The position numbers were made by a program, and so were the translations under genes. The notes beneath the pieces are model-generated. The model saw only the letters and a program-made list of their open reading frames with translations. It had not been told where the DNA came from and did no database searches. A stretch of 21,280 bases of DNA from Chrysochromulina tobinii. Its lineage: Eukaryota > Haptophyta > Prymnesiales > Chrysochromulinaceae. The number at the start of each line of letters is the position of its first letter. The stretch's first letter is position 1. Location of the stretch: positions 1-21,280 of the forward strand of contig JWZX01003131.1 in assembly GCA_001275005.1 (NCBI GenBank), written 5' to 3'. Shown here in pieces: positions 1 to 7,347 of this stretch.

Positions 1-203
1 CGCGTGCCTTGGCCTTCGCATCGCCGCGCTCAGCGGCCTTCGACGCGCCGCCTTTCGAGCCGCTGTACGAGCGATCGGAGCCCTTGCCGCCGCCTCCCTC
101 GTAGCTGTACTCGGAAGCCGAGTAGGAGGCGTCGTCATCCTCGCGTGCCTTGGCCTTCGCATCGCCGCGCTCAGCGGCCTTCGACGCGCCGCCTTTCGAG
201 CCG
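1..203. repeat. 62-bp direct repeat, two copies 141 bp apart
   Basis: Bases 1-62 recur without a mismatch at 142-203. The 141-bp spacing is 47 codons, so the duplication preserves the frame of the minus-strand Ser-rich protein. The left copy reaches the window edge, so more copies may lie outside. Confidence 0.9.
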
Positions 204-979
204 GCGCCGGCGCCAGTCCCGCCGCCGCCGTCGCCGCCATTGTCCGAGTAGCCGTACTCTGAGTACGCATCAGCACCGGAGTAGTACGAAGCCGAGGTGC
301 GCGCCGACCCCTGGCGCTGGCTGTCGGCGCTCACCGGCGCGGCGCTGGCGGCATGCGACTGCTCCTGGCTCGCGGTGCGCGAGCCCCCCAGACTCGCGGT
401 GCTTTTCGCGCCTTTAGTGTCCGCGCGCTTGTCCGAGTTGGCCGCCGCCGAGTACGCCGAGTCCGCCGAGCTGTGCGCCGAGCCTGCCGAGCGCTGCGCA
501 TCGCCGCCGCCACCACCACTGCGCTCCTTCGCCGGACGCGCCGAGCGGGCCGAGCGAGCCGCGCGGGCAGATGGCGCATCGTCCTCGGTGTGCAGAGAGC
601 GGTCGCTTGCCTGAGGTTGCAAAATCGGTGAAAAGCTCCTCGACATCGGCGTCGCACTCTGGCGCGCAGATGACATCGGCGTCGCACTCTGGCGCGCAGA
701 TGAGAGTGGCGTCGCACTCTGGCGCACCGAGGAGAGCGGCGGTGCGCTCTTCAGCTCATCTTCATCGGAATACGCCGAAGCATCATCGGAATACAGAGAA
801 CGGTCGCTCGGCGGCGGCTGGTTTGGCTTCGGCTTGCTCGGCTGCGGCTGGCTCGGCGCTCCACTCGCCTTCGGAGGAAGCTTCGGCTGTGCCGAACGCG
901 CCGAGTACTCAGAGTACTCGTCTTCTGCAGCCGTCGCGCCCGACACCGTGGCCGCGCGTTGAAGGAGCCCTTGGTTCAT
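2..979 (-). CDS. Ser/Ala/Arg-rich low-complexity repeat protein, 3' end beyond the window
   Basis: No function recognised. One minus-strand frame is free of stops from a TAG at 992-994 to the left edge; the first ATG is at 977-979, so at least 326 residues are encoded in one exon and the C-terminus is missing. The protein begins MNQGLLQRAATVSG and is almost entirely Ser, Ala, Arg, Gly, Pro, Asp and Tyr. It carries scattered acidic Ser/Tyr patches (EDEYSEYS, SLYSDDASAYSDEDE, YSASEYSYE), a 10-residue tandem repeat of SSARQSATPM type, and two copies of SKGGASKAAERGDAKAKAR 47 residues apart. All repeats keep this frame, and their periods (30 and 141 bp) are multiples of three, which supports real coding. 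Predicted to be disordered, with many possible Ser/Tyr phosphorylation sites. No hydrophobic core or known domain. The competing plus-strand and other minus frames over this stretch are shorter and closed. Confidence 0.6.
   Translation of the reverse strand, partial: MNQGLLQRAATVSGATAAEDEYSEYSARSAQPKLPPKASGAPSQPQPSKPKPNQPPPSDRSLYSDDASAYSDEDELKSAPPLSSVRQSATPLSSARQSATPMSSARQSATPMSRSFSPILQPQASDRSLHTEDDAPSARAARSARSARPAKERSGGGGGDAQRSAGSAHSSADSAYSAAANSDKRADTKGAKSTASLGGSRTASQEQSHAASAAPVSADSQRQGSARTSASYYSGADAYSEYGYSDNGGDGGGGTGAGAGSKGGASKAAERGDAKAKAREDDDASYSASEYSYEGGGGKGSDRSYSGSKGGASKAAERGDAKAKAR
643..732. repeat. 30-bp tandem repeat, three units
   Basis: Units at 643-672 and 673-702 are identical; 703-732 is a diverged copy and traces of a fourth follow to about 750. 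On the minus strand each unit encodes ten residues of the type SSARQSATPM within the Ser-rich protein. Confidence 0.9.
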
Positions 980-1824
980 GCCTCCACCGTCCTAAATAAT
1001 CGGAGCGCGGAGGCGCCGAGTTGGGCTCCACTGCGTTGTGTGCGTCCACACGACTCGGCCATGCTCGGCTTTGTTGTTACGAAGGGTATTAAGAAACCAA
1101 ATCCGTTACATCCCGCAGCTTCTGCACAACACCCCGACGGACATTGTCATTGACTTTCATTGACATGGCATAGTTGATACCTCATTTATGCAGGTCTAGG
1201 AGTCAAGTCAAGTCAAGTTCTGACCATGCACATGCAACGGCTGCAGCAGATGAGGCACCCAAATATGAGGCCCAAGATGTGGTTTGAGCCGGGCGAAGCC
1301 GACATGAACTCGTCCGAGGTGGCTCCACGACTGTCCACGGCCGGACACTCAGTGCCGATGCATCTTGCGCGTGACTCCCGCAGCTCCCGTGCGCACACAC
1401 AACGTGTGTGTGCTCGGGTGCCGCCTTTTCGTGCCCTTGTTCCCCTCGCAGGTGCCCTCCTCGATATGAGCCTGCCGTTATACTACCGCGTCGCCGCCTT
1501 CGAGCAGCCCGTCGACTACCCGTCGACAGCGTTACATCTTACAACTTACATGCAAGATGTAATTTTCCACAAAGAGGATGACCCTGACAGTGTACCATGG
1601 TGCATTGTGATCCCCTGAGTGTGCACTACACGTGGGTATGTCGCATGCTGTCAGATCATGACGTTTCAAAAAGTCGAGTTTTTGAACTGACCCCATCGTA
1701 CAGTACGTTTGACGGCGACGCCCCGGGCCGACTCCCCGGCACGCTCCGTGTGCGAGCGCTTGACGATCGTGATTTTAGCGACTCTTGCGTCTTTTTTCGC
1801 GTGGTATTAAGTGGTATTCCATAC
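980..1824. other. Intergenic stretch, no recognised gene
   Basis: Lies between the start of the left-edge Ser-rich gene and the 3' end of the GT8 gene. It holds a CAAGT-type pentamer run at about 1201-1217, a short GTGTG stretch near 1395-1415, and a plus-strand frame at 1226-1618 (130 residues, ATG start). The last 45 residues of that frame (from about 1482) have a protein-like composition, but no family is recognised and there is no splice or codon evidence strong enough to call it a gene. Confidence 0.4.
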
Positions 1825-3180
1825 TTATGGCCCACGTCTAATCTTTGGGTCCGTACCCCACAAGTTCCAAAACTCGTACTCGTTCGGCCAGCAGCGCAGC
1901 TCGTCCTTGCCATCTGGTCCGCGTGCTTCCCGCAGACAATAGTCGGCGCGCAGTGAGTGCCACTCAACCTCGAGCAGCACATTCACGGTGCAGCAATGTT
2001 TTGATAGGGGATCTCCTTCTGGCCAGAGCACGTACATTTTCCGCCGGGTGCTCAAGCAAGCGTTCGCCACGACGCTCCACTCAATCATATCTGGCCCAGT
2101 CAGCATCACCATCGTACTGGAGCGGTTCCCCAAGGCATGAAAAACTTCGGGGGCAGGAACGGAGAGGCCGCCTTCCTGTGGTGCCACAAGTAGAAGCCTT
2201 CTGCCCGCACGCGCTCTCATGGTGCATTTGCCTTCAACAGCCCATGGTTTCAACTTGCCCTTGAAGTGGACTGCACGCACGTGCCGGTGAGCAACAGGCC
2301 ACAGGCACTCCTCCTCAATGTGACTCGCAATCGCCCCGCAGATTACGCGACCGACGCGACCATGTCTGATGCAATCGCGGAACCCTGATCTGCCAAGAAT
2401 GTAGCGTGGAACTGCAACGTCGTAGAGATAGTTGCAAGGCAGTGTGTGCAGCTGCTGACGTTGGAAAAAGTAGCAGGTCAGGGGAAGCTGCTCGGAGAAG
2501 TGCTGAAGGTCGAAGCGGCTCATACTGCTTGCGTAGGCGATGGCTCCATCGTGCAGCGCCTCGTTCGGACGCAACGCCCATAGTGCACTTACGCCTCGCT
2601 GCGGGAGCGGAATGCCGCATTTCGAGCCTTGCGCCAAGTCATAGGGGTGCCGAGCTATTGTCAGCCCTTGCTGCGGCACCGCGAAGAGATCGCTCATGTC
2701 TCGGAGGATGAGCATGTCTGCATCAATCATGACCAGTGCCTGGTATTGGGTGAAGTTCATCGCGCGCAACTTGTCAGCTGCTGGTACGCCGCTGATGACA
2801 TGCGCAACCACGATCTGCTTGATTTCGAACCGCTTCGCTGCCGCTTCAAACAACCTCGCCCAGGTTTTCCTGTGAGGAAACGCTCGACAGTCTGAACGTT
2901 GGCACGAAGAAAGGATCGACTGCACATACTCATCTATCAGCAGGAGCACGTCGCGTTTGCAAGCAACCTCTGCAATCCGCAGGGACTCCAACATGACTTG
3001 AAGCAACAGCAACATCATATTCATGCGGGGTATCAGCGCTTTTTGGCGTGTGATTTCTGTGCTCGTTTCGTTGCTATCCTTGTGTACCGTCAGAATCGTG
3101 ACGAATGCTGTCGCATCAGCGCAACGTGGGAGTGCAAGCGGACTCAAGCGTGGTAGCAAGGTCATCTGCCCGGGCTGCAT
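1825..3180 (-). CDS. Glycogenin-like family 8 glycosyltransferase (GT8)
   Basis: Predicted 451-residue GT-A fold glycosyltransferase that would move a sugar from a nucleotide-sugar onto a glycan or protein acceptor. The domain starts near residue 22 (ATAFVTILT) and shows the family's metal/nucleotide-sugar DXD motif as DAD at 153-155 inside LVMIDADMLILRDMSDLF, a YFFQRQQLHTLPCNYLYD stretch (237-254) equivalent to the GT8 D/N-Q-x-x-L...LP..YN segment, and the C-terminal HFKGKLKPW (305-313) matching the HxxGxxKPW signature. Residues beyond about 320 are a family-unlike tail ending in a Trp-rich stretch. I chose ATG at 3178-3180; the frame is open further upstream only from a GTG. No clear signal peptide is seen, so location is unknown. 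Divergent neighbour: CS-domain gene, 246 bp away. The exact acceptor cannot be read from sequence. Confidence 0.85.
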   Translation of the reverse strand: MQPGQMTLLPRLSPLALPRCADATAFVTILTVHKDSNETSTEITRQKALIPRMNMMLLLLQVMLESLRIAEVACKRDVLLLIDEYVQSILSSCQRSDCRAFPHRKTWARLFEAAAKRFEIKQIVVAHVISGVPAADKLRAMNFTQYQALVMIDADMLILRDMSDLFAVPQQGLTIARHPYDLAQGSKCGIPLPQRGVSALWALRPNEALHDGAIAYASSMSRFDLQHFSEQLPLTCYFFQRQQLHTLPCNYLYDVAVPRYILGRSGFRDCIRHGRVGRVICGAIASHIEEECLWPVAHRHVRAVHFKGKLKPWAVEGKCTMRARAGRRLLLVAPQEGGLSVPAPEVFHALGNRSSTMVMLTGPDMIEWSVVANACLSTRRKMYVLWPEGDPLSKHCCTVNVLLEVEWHSLRADYCLREARGPDGKDELRCWPNEYEFWNLWGTDPKIRRGP

Positions 3181-3231
3181 GTTCCCGCTCCCCCGCACGA
3201 CACCCGAACGGCGGTACTTCGAGGCGGTACT

Positions 3232-3249
3232 GTACCGGTATACCGGTAC
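3232..3249. promoter_or_regulatory. Perfect 18-bp palindrome in a divergent intergenic region
   Basis: GTACCGGTATACCGGTAC is its own reverse complement. It is flanked by two direct copies of GGTACTGTAC (3226-3235 and 3245-3254) that overlap it. It lies 52 bp upstream of the GT8 ATG on one strand and 178 bp upstream of the CS-domain ATG on the other. A dimeric transcription-factor site is possible; that role is inference. Confidence 0.5.
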
Positions 3250-3426
3250 TGTACATTATGTAGGCGAAACCTTGGCTGAGACGGCTCCCTTTTGTGGCGG
3301 GACGCACTCCGGTGACCAAGGTTGTGAGTACAATCTGAACATTCGGCTTTATCAGCGGTGGCTGCGACATCGCGCCGGCGAGGACGATGATGCACCAATT
3401 ATTGACATTCAGACTGAACTCAGAAC

Positions 3427-3717
3427 ATGGATGAACTTGAGTTAGACTTTCCGCTGCCGCTTGGAGTAACGAGCAAGGACGTCGAGTGTCGCATCACCTC
3501 GACGACGCTGTGCTTCGCGTTCAAGAATTGCGATCGCCCAGTCGAGCTCGAAGGCACGCTGTATCGAAACGTGCGGCCTGATGAGTGCAACTGGCAGCTG
3601 TGGCCTATCAGCAAGACGACACACGTGAAGCTGTCGCTCGTCAAGGCGAAGATGGGTCATTGGAAAGATGTACTGCAAGACCGCACGAATAAAAAGCTGA
3701 GTAGATTGAGTAGATAG
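3427..3717 (+). CDS. Small CS/p23-like domain protein (NudC-type)
   Basis: A 96-residue protein that is nearly all one CS domain, the beta-sandwich used by p23, Sgt1 and NudC proteins as Hsp90 co-chaperone or client-binding module. Seen in order: LELDFPLPLGVTSKDVECRI (first strands), LCFAFKN, the VELEGTLYRNVRPDECNWQL segment that matches the NudC pattern of an L-x-G-x-L-Y strand followed by E/D-x-x-W, then HVKLSLVKA and a Trp-containing end (GHWKDVLQ). A stop lies in frame at 3415-3417, four codons upstream, so the ATG at 3427 is the first possible start unless an upstream exon exists; CS proteins usually have a few more residues before the first strand (YxWxQ), which is missing here. The plus frame at 3023-3445 overlaps its start in another frame and is antisense to GT8, so I did not join it. 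Confidence 0.7.
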   Translation: MDELELDFPLPLGVTSKDVECRITSTTLCFAFKNCDRPVELEGTLYRNVRPDECNWQLWPISKTTHVKLSLVKAKMGHWKDVLQDRTNKKLSRLSR

Positions 3718-4483
3718 TGCGTGTGCATGTTGGATAATGTGGAAATGTGTCGCCTTGCAAGAGTTGCGGGTCCGTACCGTATCCATAGCGCAGGGTCGCC
3801 CTCCCAAGCCTGAGTGCCGAGAGGCGAGAGTCGCAAGTGCCAAGCCCGAAGCCGCGCCGCCTCCCCCGAGGAGCAGGACGCCAGCAATCTGTTTGCCGAA
3901 ATGCACACACGCACACGACGCCAGCGACCACCGAGCACCGTCGGGAGGCCGGCCCGCAAGCCACCTTGCGAGAATGGCAAGTGCAGACAATGAGTCTTGA
4001 GTGCAGATCCGTCACGTCTACAACTGTACATCTACATGGGGCTGCTGCCCCCTGCTGCCAGCCTCGAGCCTCTGTCGGCCGCGCGCGCGCCGGGCCCCGG
4101 GATTTTCCTTCCATCGCGGAGTGTTTCTAAGATCAGATGCACCACGCGGACCCGTGTGGACGACATGCGATGGTGGACGGAAGTAAACGGTTTGTGGACA
4201 TAATAACGTCGTTAGTGCAGCTGGCATCGAGTTCCAGCATCTCCAGGCTTCCTCTATTCCTCTTCAATCCGGGCAAACTCCCTTCGAGCCGCCCTTTTCC
4301 AAGCCGTTGCCCCAAGCGTGTCCCAGTTCCGGCATGCATAGCGGTCGACATAGCGGTTAGAGGACTTTCGAGGAGAGTCTCTCAACTCTCTCTCTCTCTC
4401 AGACCCTCTTAAGACCCTCTCTCTGTGTGGTTCCGGCATGCATACAGCCCCAAGTTGGCCACTTCGTACTTGGATGATGGTTG
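3718..4483. other. Convergent intergenic spacer with CT microsatellite
   Basis: Separates the 3' ends of the CS-domain gene and the PGAM gene. Several short overlapping frames exist on both strands, none resembling a known family. A CT-rich microsatellite lies at about 4376-4424, with CTCTCTCTCTCTC at its core. Presumably the two 3' UTRs meet here. Confidence 0.5.
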
Positions 4484-7105
4484 TCATGAATTGCTCAGTT
4501 CGGCGACGTCCTCTACGATGGGCGAAAGGGTAAGCTCCTCGTAACGGTCGTCGGGGAGGGCGCACTCTGTGAACAGTAGGTCGGCAGCCGCGCCAAAGTT
4601 GTAGTCCTCGAAGTCGCCCTCGAGCAGCCGAAGGCACTTGTGGCGCAGGTCATACACGAGGGGCAACCCTGTGGGGATCTCGATGTCGACGATCCGGTCG
4701 GTGGGGATCTCGAGCAGATGCATCAGGAGCCCACGGATGGCATTCTCGCTCGAGGCGATCAGCACGTTCTTCCCCCTGGCGATCGCGTTCTTCTCGATGT
4801 TGTTTACAAAGTACGGGATCGTGCGCTCCATGCAATCCTGCCAGGGGGGGGGTGATGGGGGGAATGGGGAAAGGTGAGGGGGAGGGGAAGGGGGAAGGTG
4901 ACACTGAGGGGAAGGGCCGGCGTGTCACCTTGAGCGACTCAGAGTGTGGTAGCTTGCGGTGCAGAGAGAGGCTCCCTCGCTCGAGTGAGCGGATGACACT
5001 CTCTTTGAATGAGAGGCGCACGTCGAGCATGTTCTCGACGTAGCGCTGGTCGTTGCCTGGGTAGTGGCGCGAGAAGGAGGAGACCTTCGGCGGTTTGACG
5101 TCGTACCTGTGGGGAAGAGAGGGAGCCGTGATGAGCACTTGCATGCTAGGAGGGCACGAGGGCTTGAGAGCATTTCCTTATGGCGCCGTGGTGAGCACTT
5201 GCATGCTAAGGAGGGCACGAGGGCTTGATAGCGTACCCTCGCCGCCACTTTTTGAACTGCTTCTCACCGTAGATTGTGCGCGTCATCTTCTTCGAGAGGC
5301 CAGTGAGGGCACCGTACCTTCGAGTTGCCATGAGAGAGCAAGCGCGCGGTCAGCTGCAGGGCGGGAGATGGGCGGGAGGGCGTGGGGTTGGGAGGGGAGG
5401 GAGAGGGGACGGGGAGGGAGTGGGGACGGAGAGGGGACTCGAGGCTCCGCACTCACATGCGCTCATTGAGGCGCCACGACTTGTGAATGGGGAGCCACAT
5501 GGCATCGAGTTCTACGAGGACCAACCACGCAGTCTCAATAGCACGCTGCAGCCACGATGTGTACACGACATCGAACTCGATGCCGTGCGCGCGCAGTAGC
5601 TTGCCTGCGCGTATCGCCTCCTGCCGCCCCTCTTCTGCTAATTCCACGTCCTCCCATCCCGTGAACAACCCGAGCTTGTTATGCTCCGTCTTGCCGTGCC
5701 GAATGATGATGACATACTGCTGGTCGCGCTTGCGCGGCGGGCGGGGACGCACCCACACGCCGCCCGACGAGCCGCCGCTCAGCACGTGCGTGTCCGTGAG
5801 CGGCGGCGCGGAGAAGTCATGCGCGTTCGTGTCGGAGGCGGCGGCGGTGGCGGATGCCTCGTCATGGCTGGACGTCGTCGTCGTCGTTGTGGGGAGTTCG
5901 GTCGACCGTCGGGCAGCATCGGCTGGCGGCGGCGTCGGCGGCGGCGGCGGCAGCAGCGTCGGTATCCCCAAGGCGCTGCCGGGCAAAGGGGGGGTGATGC
6001 CATACCGCCGAAGGGACGCGGCACGCACGCTCTCCTGCGCAGCGGCCAGCTTGCTCGGCTTGGCGAGGTATTCACCCGAGAGAGGGCTTGCCGAGTGGTC
6101 CGAGACGATCGGCACCAGGTTGGCCAGCTGCTGCAGCGCCTGGCGGGCCGTGCGCCGCCGGCGCAGCTGCAGCCAGGACGGAGCCCATGAAGCTTGGTCA
6201 GCTAAGTCTTCGAAGGGGTTCTTGCGATCGAAGCGGTACACTAGAGGAATGGCGACCGGTATCTCCAGGTCCCGGAGCTCGTCGTTGGTCACGCCATCAA
6301 TTGTCTGCACAAGCGCACGGATCGAGTTCGCGTGTGCCACCACGAGCACCGACTTGCCACGCCGCAGATCTGGAAGAATCTCCTGCTTCCACACGGGCAG
6401 GCAGCGCGCGATCGTGTCCTGCATGGACTCCCCGTCGGGCACGGCGACAGGGCGCATGACGCCACGCCGGTCGTACCAGCGCTTATAGCGCGGGTCCCGG
6501 TCCGGGTTGAGCGGCGACGCCGGGTCGAAAGGCGGGGGCCGCGCGGTGAACGCGCGCCGCCAGCCGGCAACTGTGTCGGCGCCATACTTGGCCTGCATCT
6601 CCTGCAGCGTCCGACCGGTGAGCGCGCCGTAGCAGCGCTCGTTGAGGCGCCACGTCTTCCAGCACGCGACGTGGATGCACTCGAGCTCCATGAGGAGCAG
6701 CCACACGGTGCGCACCGCGCGTTTGAGCATCGATGTGTACACGATGTCGAACGTGTAGCCCGCCTCTTTTATGGCGCGCGCCGCCTCGATGGCCTGCTGC
6801 TCGCCGAGCTCGCACAGATCAGGGTCGCTCCAACCGACAAAGACGCGCGGTTCTCGTTGTTCCGCCTCGCTTGCGCCGTGGCGGAGCAGGATGAGCGTGC
6901 CTGGAGGCGGCGCGGGGTTCTCAAGGAAGTTTGTGAAGCGAGTGCCCCAGCTGTTGCGCAGCAGCTCGACGGAGACTTGCGCCCGGCACAAGGGCGCTGG
7001 GCTACGCGGCCCCGCGGTCCTTCGCAGGACCACTGGCGCGGTCACGGGCGCGCCTAGGAGGCTAAGCGTCGCACTATGGGCAACACAATGGACTCCCACA
7101 TGCAT
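4484..7105 (-). CDS. PGAM: Tandem double-domain phosphoglycerate mutase, four exons
   Basis: Spliced from exons 7105-5457, 5317-5237, 5106-4929 and 4837-4484; together 2262 nt, 753 residues, in frame. Family role: interconversion of 3- and 2-phosphoglycerate through a phosphohistidine in glycolysis/gluconeogenesis. Domain 1 (about 70-293) has LLRHGAS with H76, LKRA (R129), NERCYG (E156), WRRAF and AHANS (H258). Domain 2 (about 464-700) has IIRHGKTEHN with H470 and N476, NERMYG (E548), LSKK (K559), WRRGY, YPGNDQRY, but ASSENAIRG where AHGNSxRG is expected, so the second catalytic His is S666. A 170-residue Pro/Thr/Ser/Ala linker joins them. Residues 1-65 are Arg-rich with few acids and could be a plastid or mitochondrial targeting peptide. 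An in-frame stop at 7109-7111 fixes the start. Domain 1 lacks the Asn and Lys that domain 2 keeps. Confidence 0.9.
4838..4928 (-). other. PGAM intron 3 (91 bp, GTGACA...GGCAG), extreme pyrimidine bias
   Basis: Joins SESLK to DCMERTIPYF, matching the PGAM ESLxDxxxRxxPY segment. Coding strand is almost entirely C and T in the 3' two thirds, so the plus strand shows repeated G-runs of 3 to 9 between 4843 and 4918. Confidence 0.9.
5107..5236 (-). other. PGAM intron 2 (130 bp, GTACGC...CACAG) with internal direct repeat
   Basis: Joins ...KKWRR-G to YDVKPPK, reconstituting the family's WRRxYD segment. The intron contains two near-identical ~40-bp copies (about 5134-5174 and 5190-5230 on the plus strand) sharing GAGCACTTGCATGCTA and GGAGGGCACGAGGGCTTGA, spaced 56-57 bp; the promoter-proximal copy lies next to the 5' splice site. 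Confidence 0.85.
5318..5456 (-). other. PGAM intron 1 (139 bp, GTGAGT...AG)
   Basis: Donor AT/GTGAGT splits the Met codon of NERM-YG, and the acceptor AAG at 5318-5320 restores the continuous PGAM motif NERMYGALTGLSKK. The intron is pyrimidine-rich on the coding strand, giving a long G-run tract on the plus strand (about 5359-5441). Confidence 0.9.
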
Positions 7106-7347
7106 CTGTCAAAAGGGAAAGTCAATCTCAATCGGCTTCGTCAATGAGTGCAGACCAATCAAGAAAGTCAAGTCAAGTCGAATCCTGATAAGGAATGGCT
7201 CTCAGGTTCGAAGCCAACCATCTCTCGCAGTGCATTTAACCTGATTAGGCAATTTTGCGTGGGTTTTCCCAACAAGACTTCGTCCTCCTCCGCGACGCCC
7301 TCCATCGTGTGTGGTGAGGTACCCTCGTGAGGCGAGAGCTCGGCCTC
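7106..7347. promoter_or_regulatory. Divergent intergenic region between PGAM and the fusion gene
   Basis: 242 bp between the two start codons, so it should hold both promoters. It is lower in GC than the flanking genes and contains AGTCAAGTCAAGTC at about 7166-7179, the same pentamer run seen near 1201. No TATA box or other core element stands out. Confidence 0.4.

Noticed and set aside
3023-3445. 140-residue plus frame with a signal-peptide-like start
   Set aside because: Its hydrophobic start is antisense to the GT8 N-terminal coding region, and it is out of frame with the CS-domain gene it runs into.
5487-6488. 333-residue plus-strand frame across PGAM exon 1
   Set aside because: Antisense to an exon with unmistakable PGAM motifs; composition is Ser/Arg/Val-rich with no domain.
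7206-7222. tRNA B-box-like GGTTCGAAGCC
   Set aside because: No A box, acceptor stem or cloverleaf around it.
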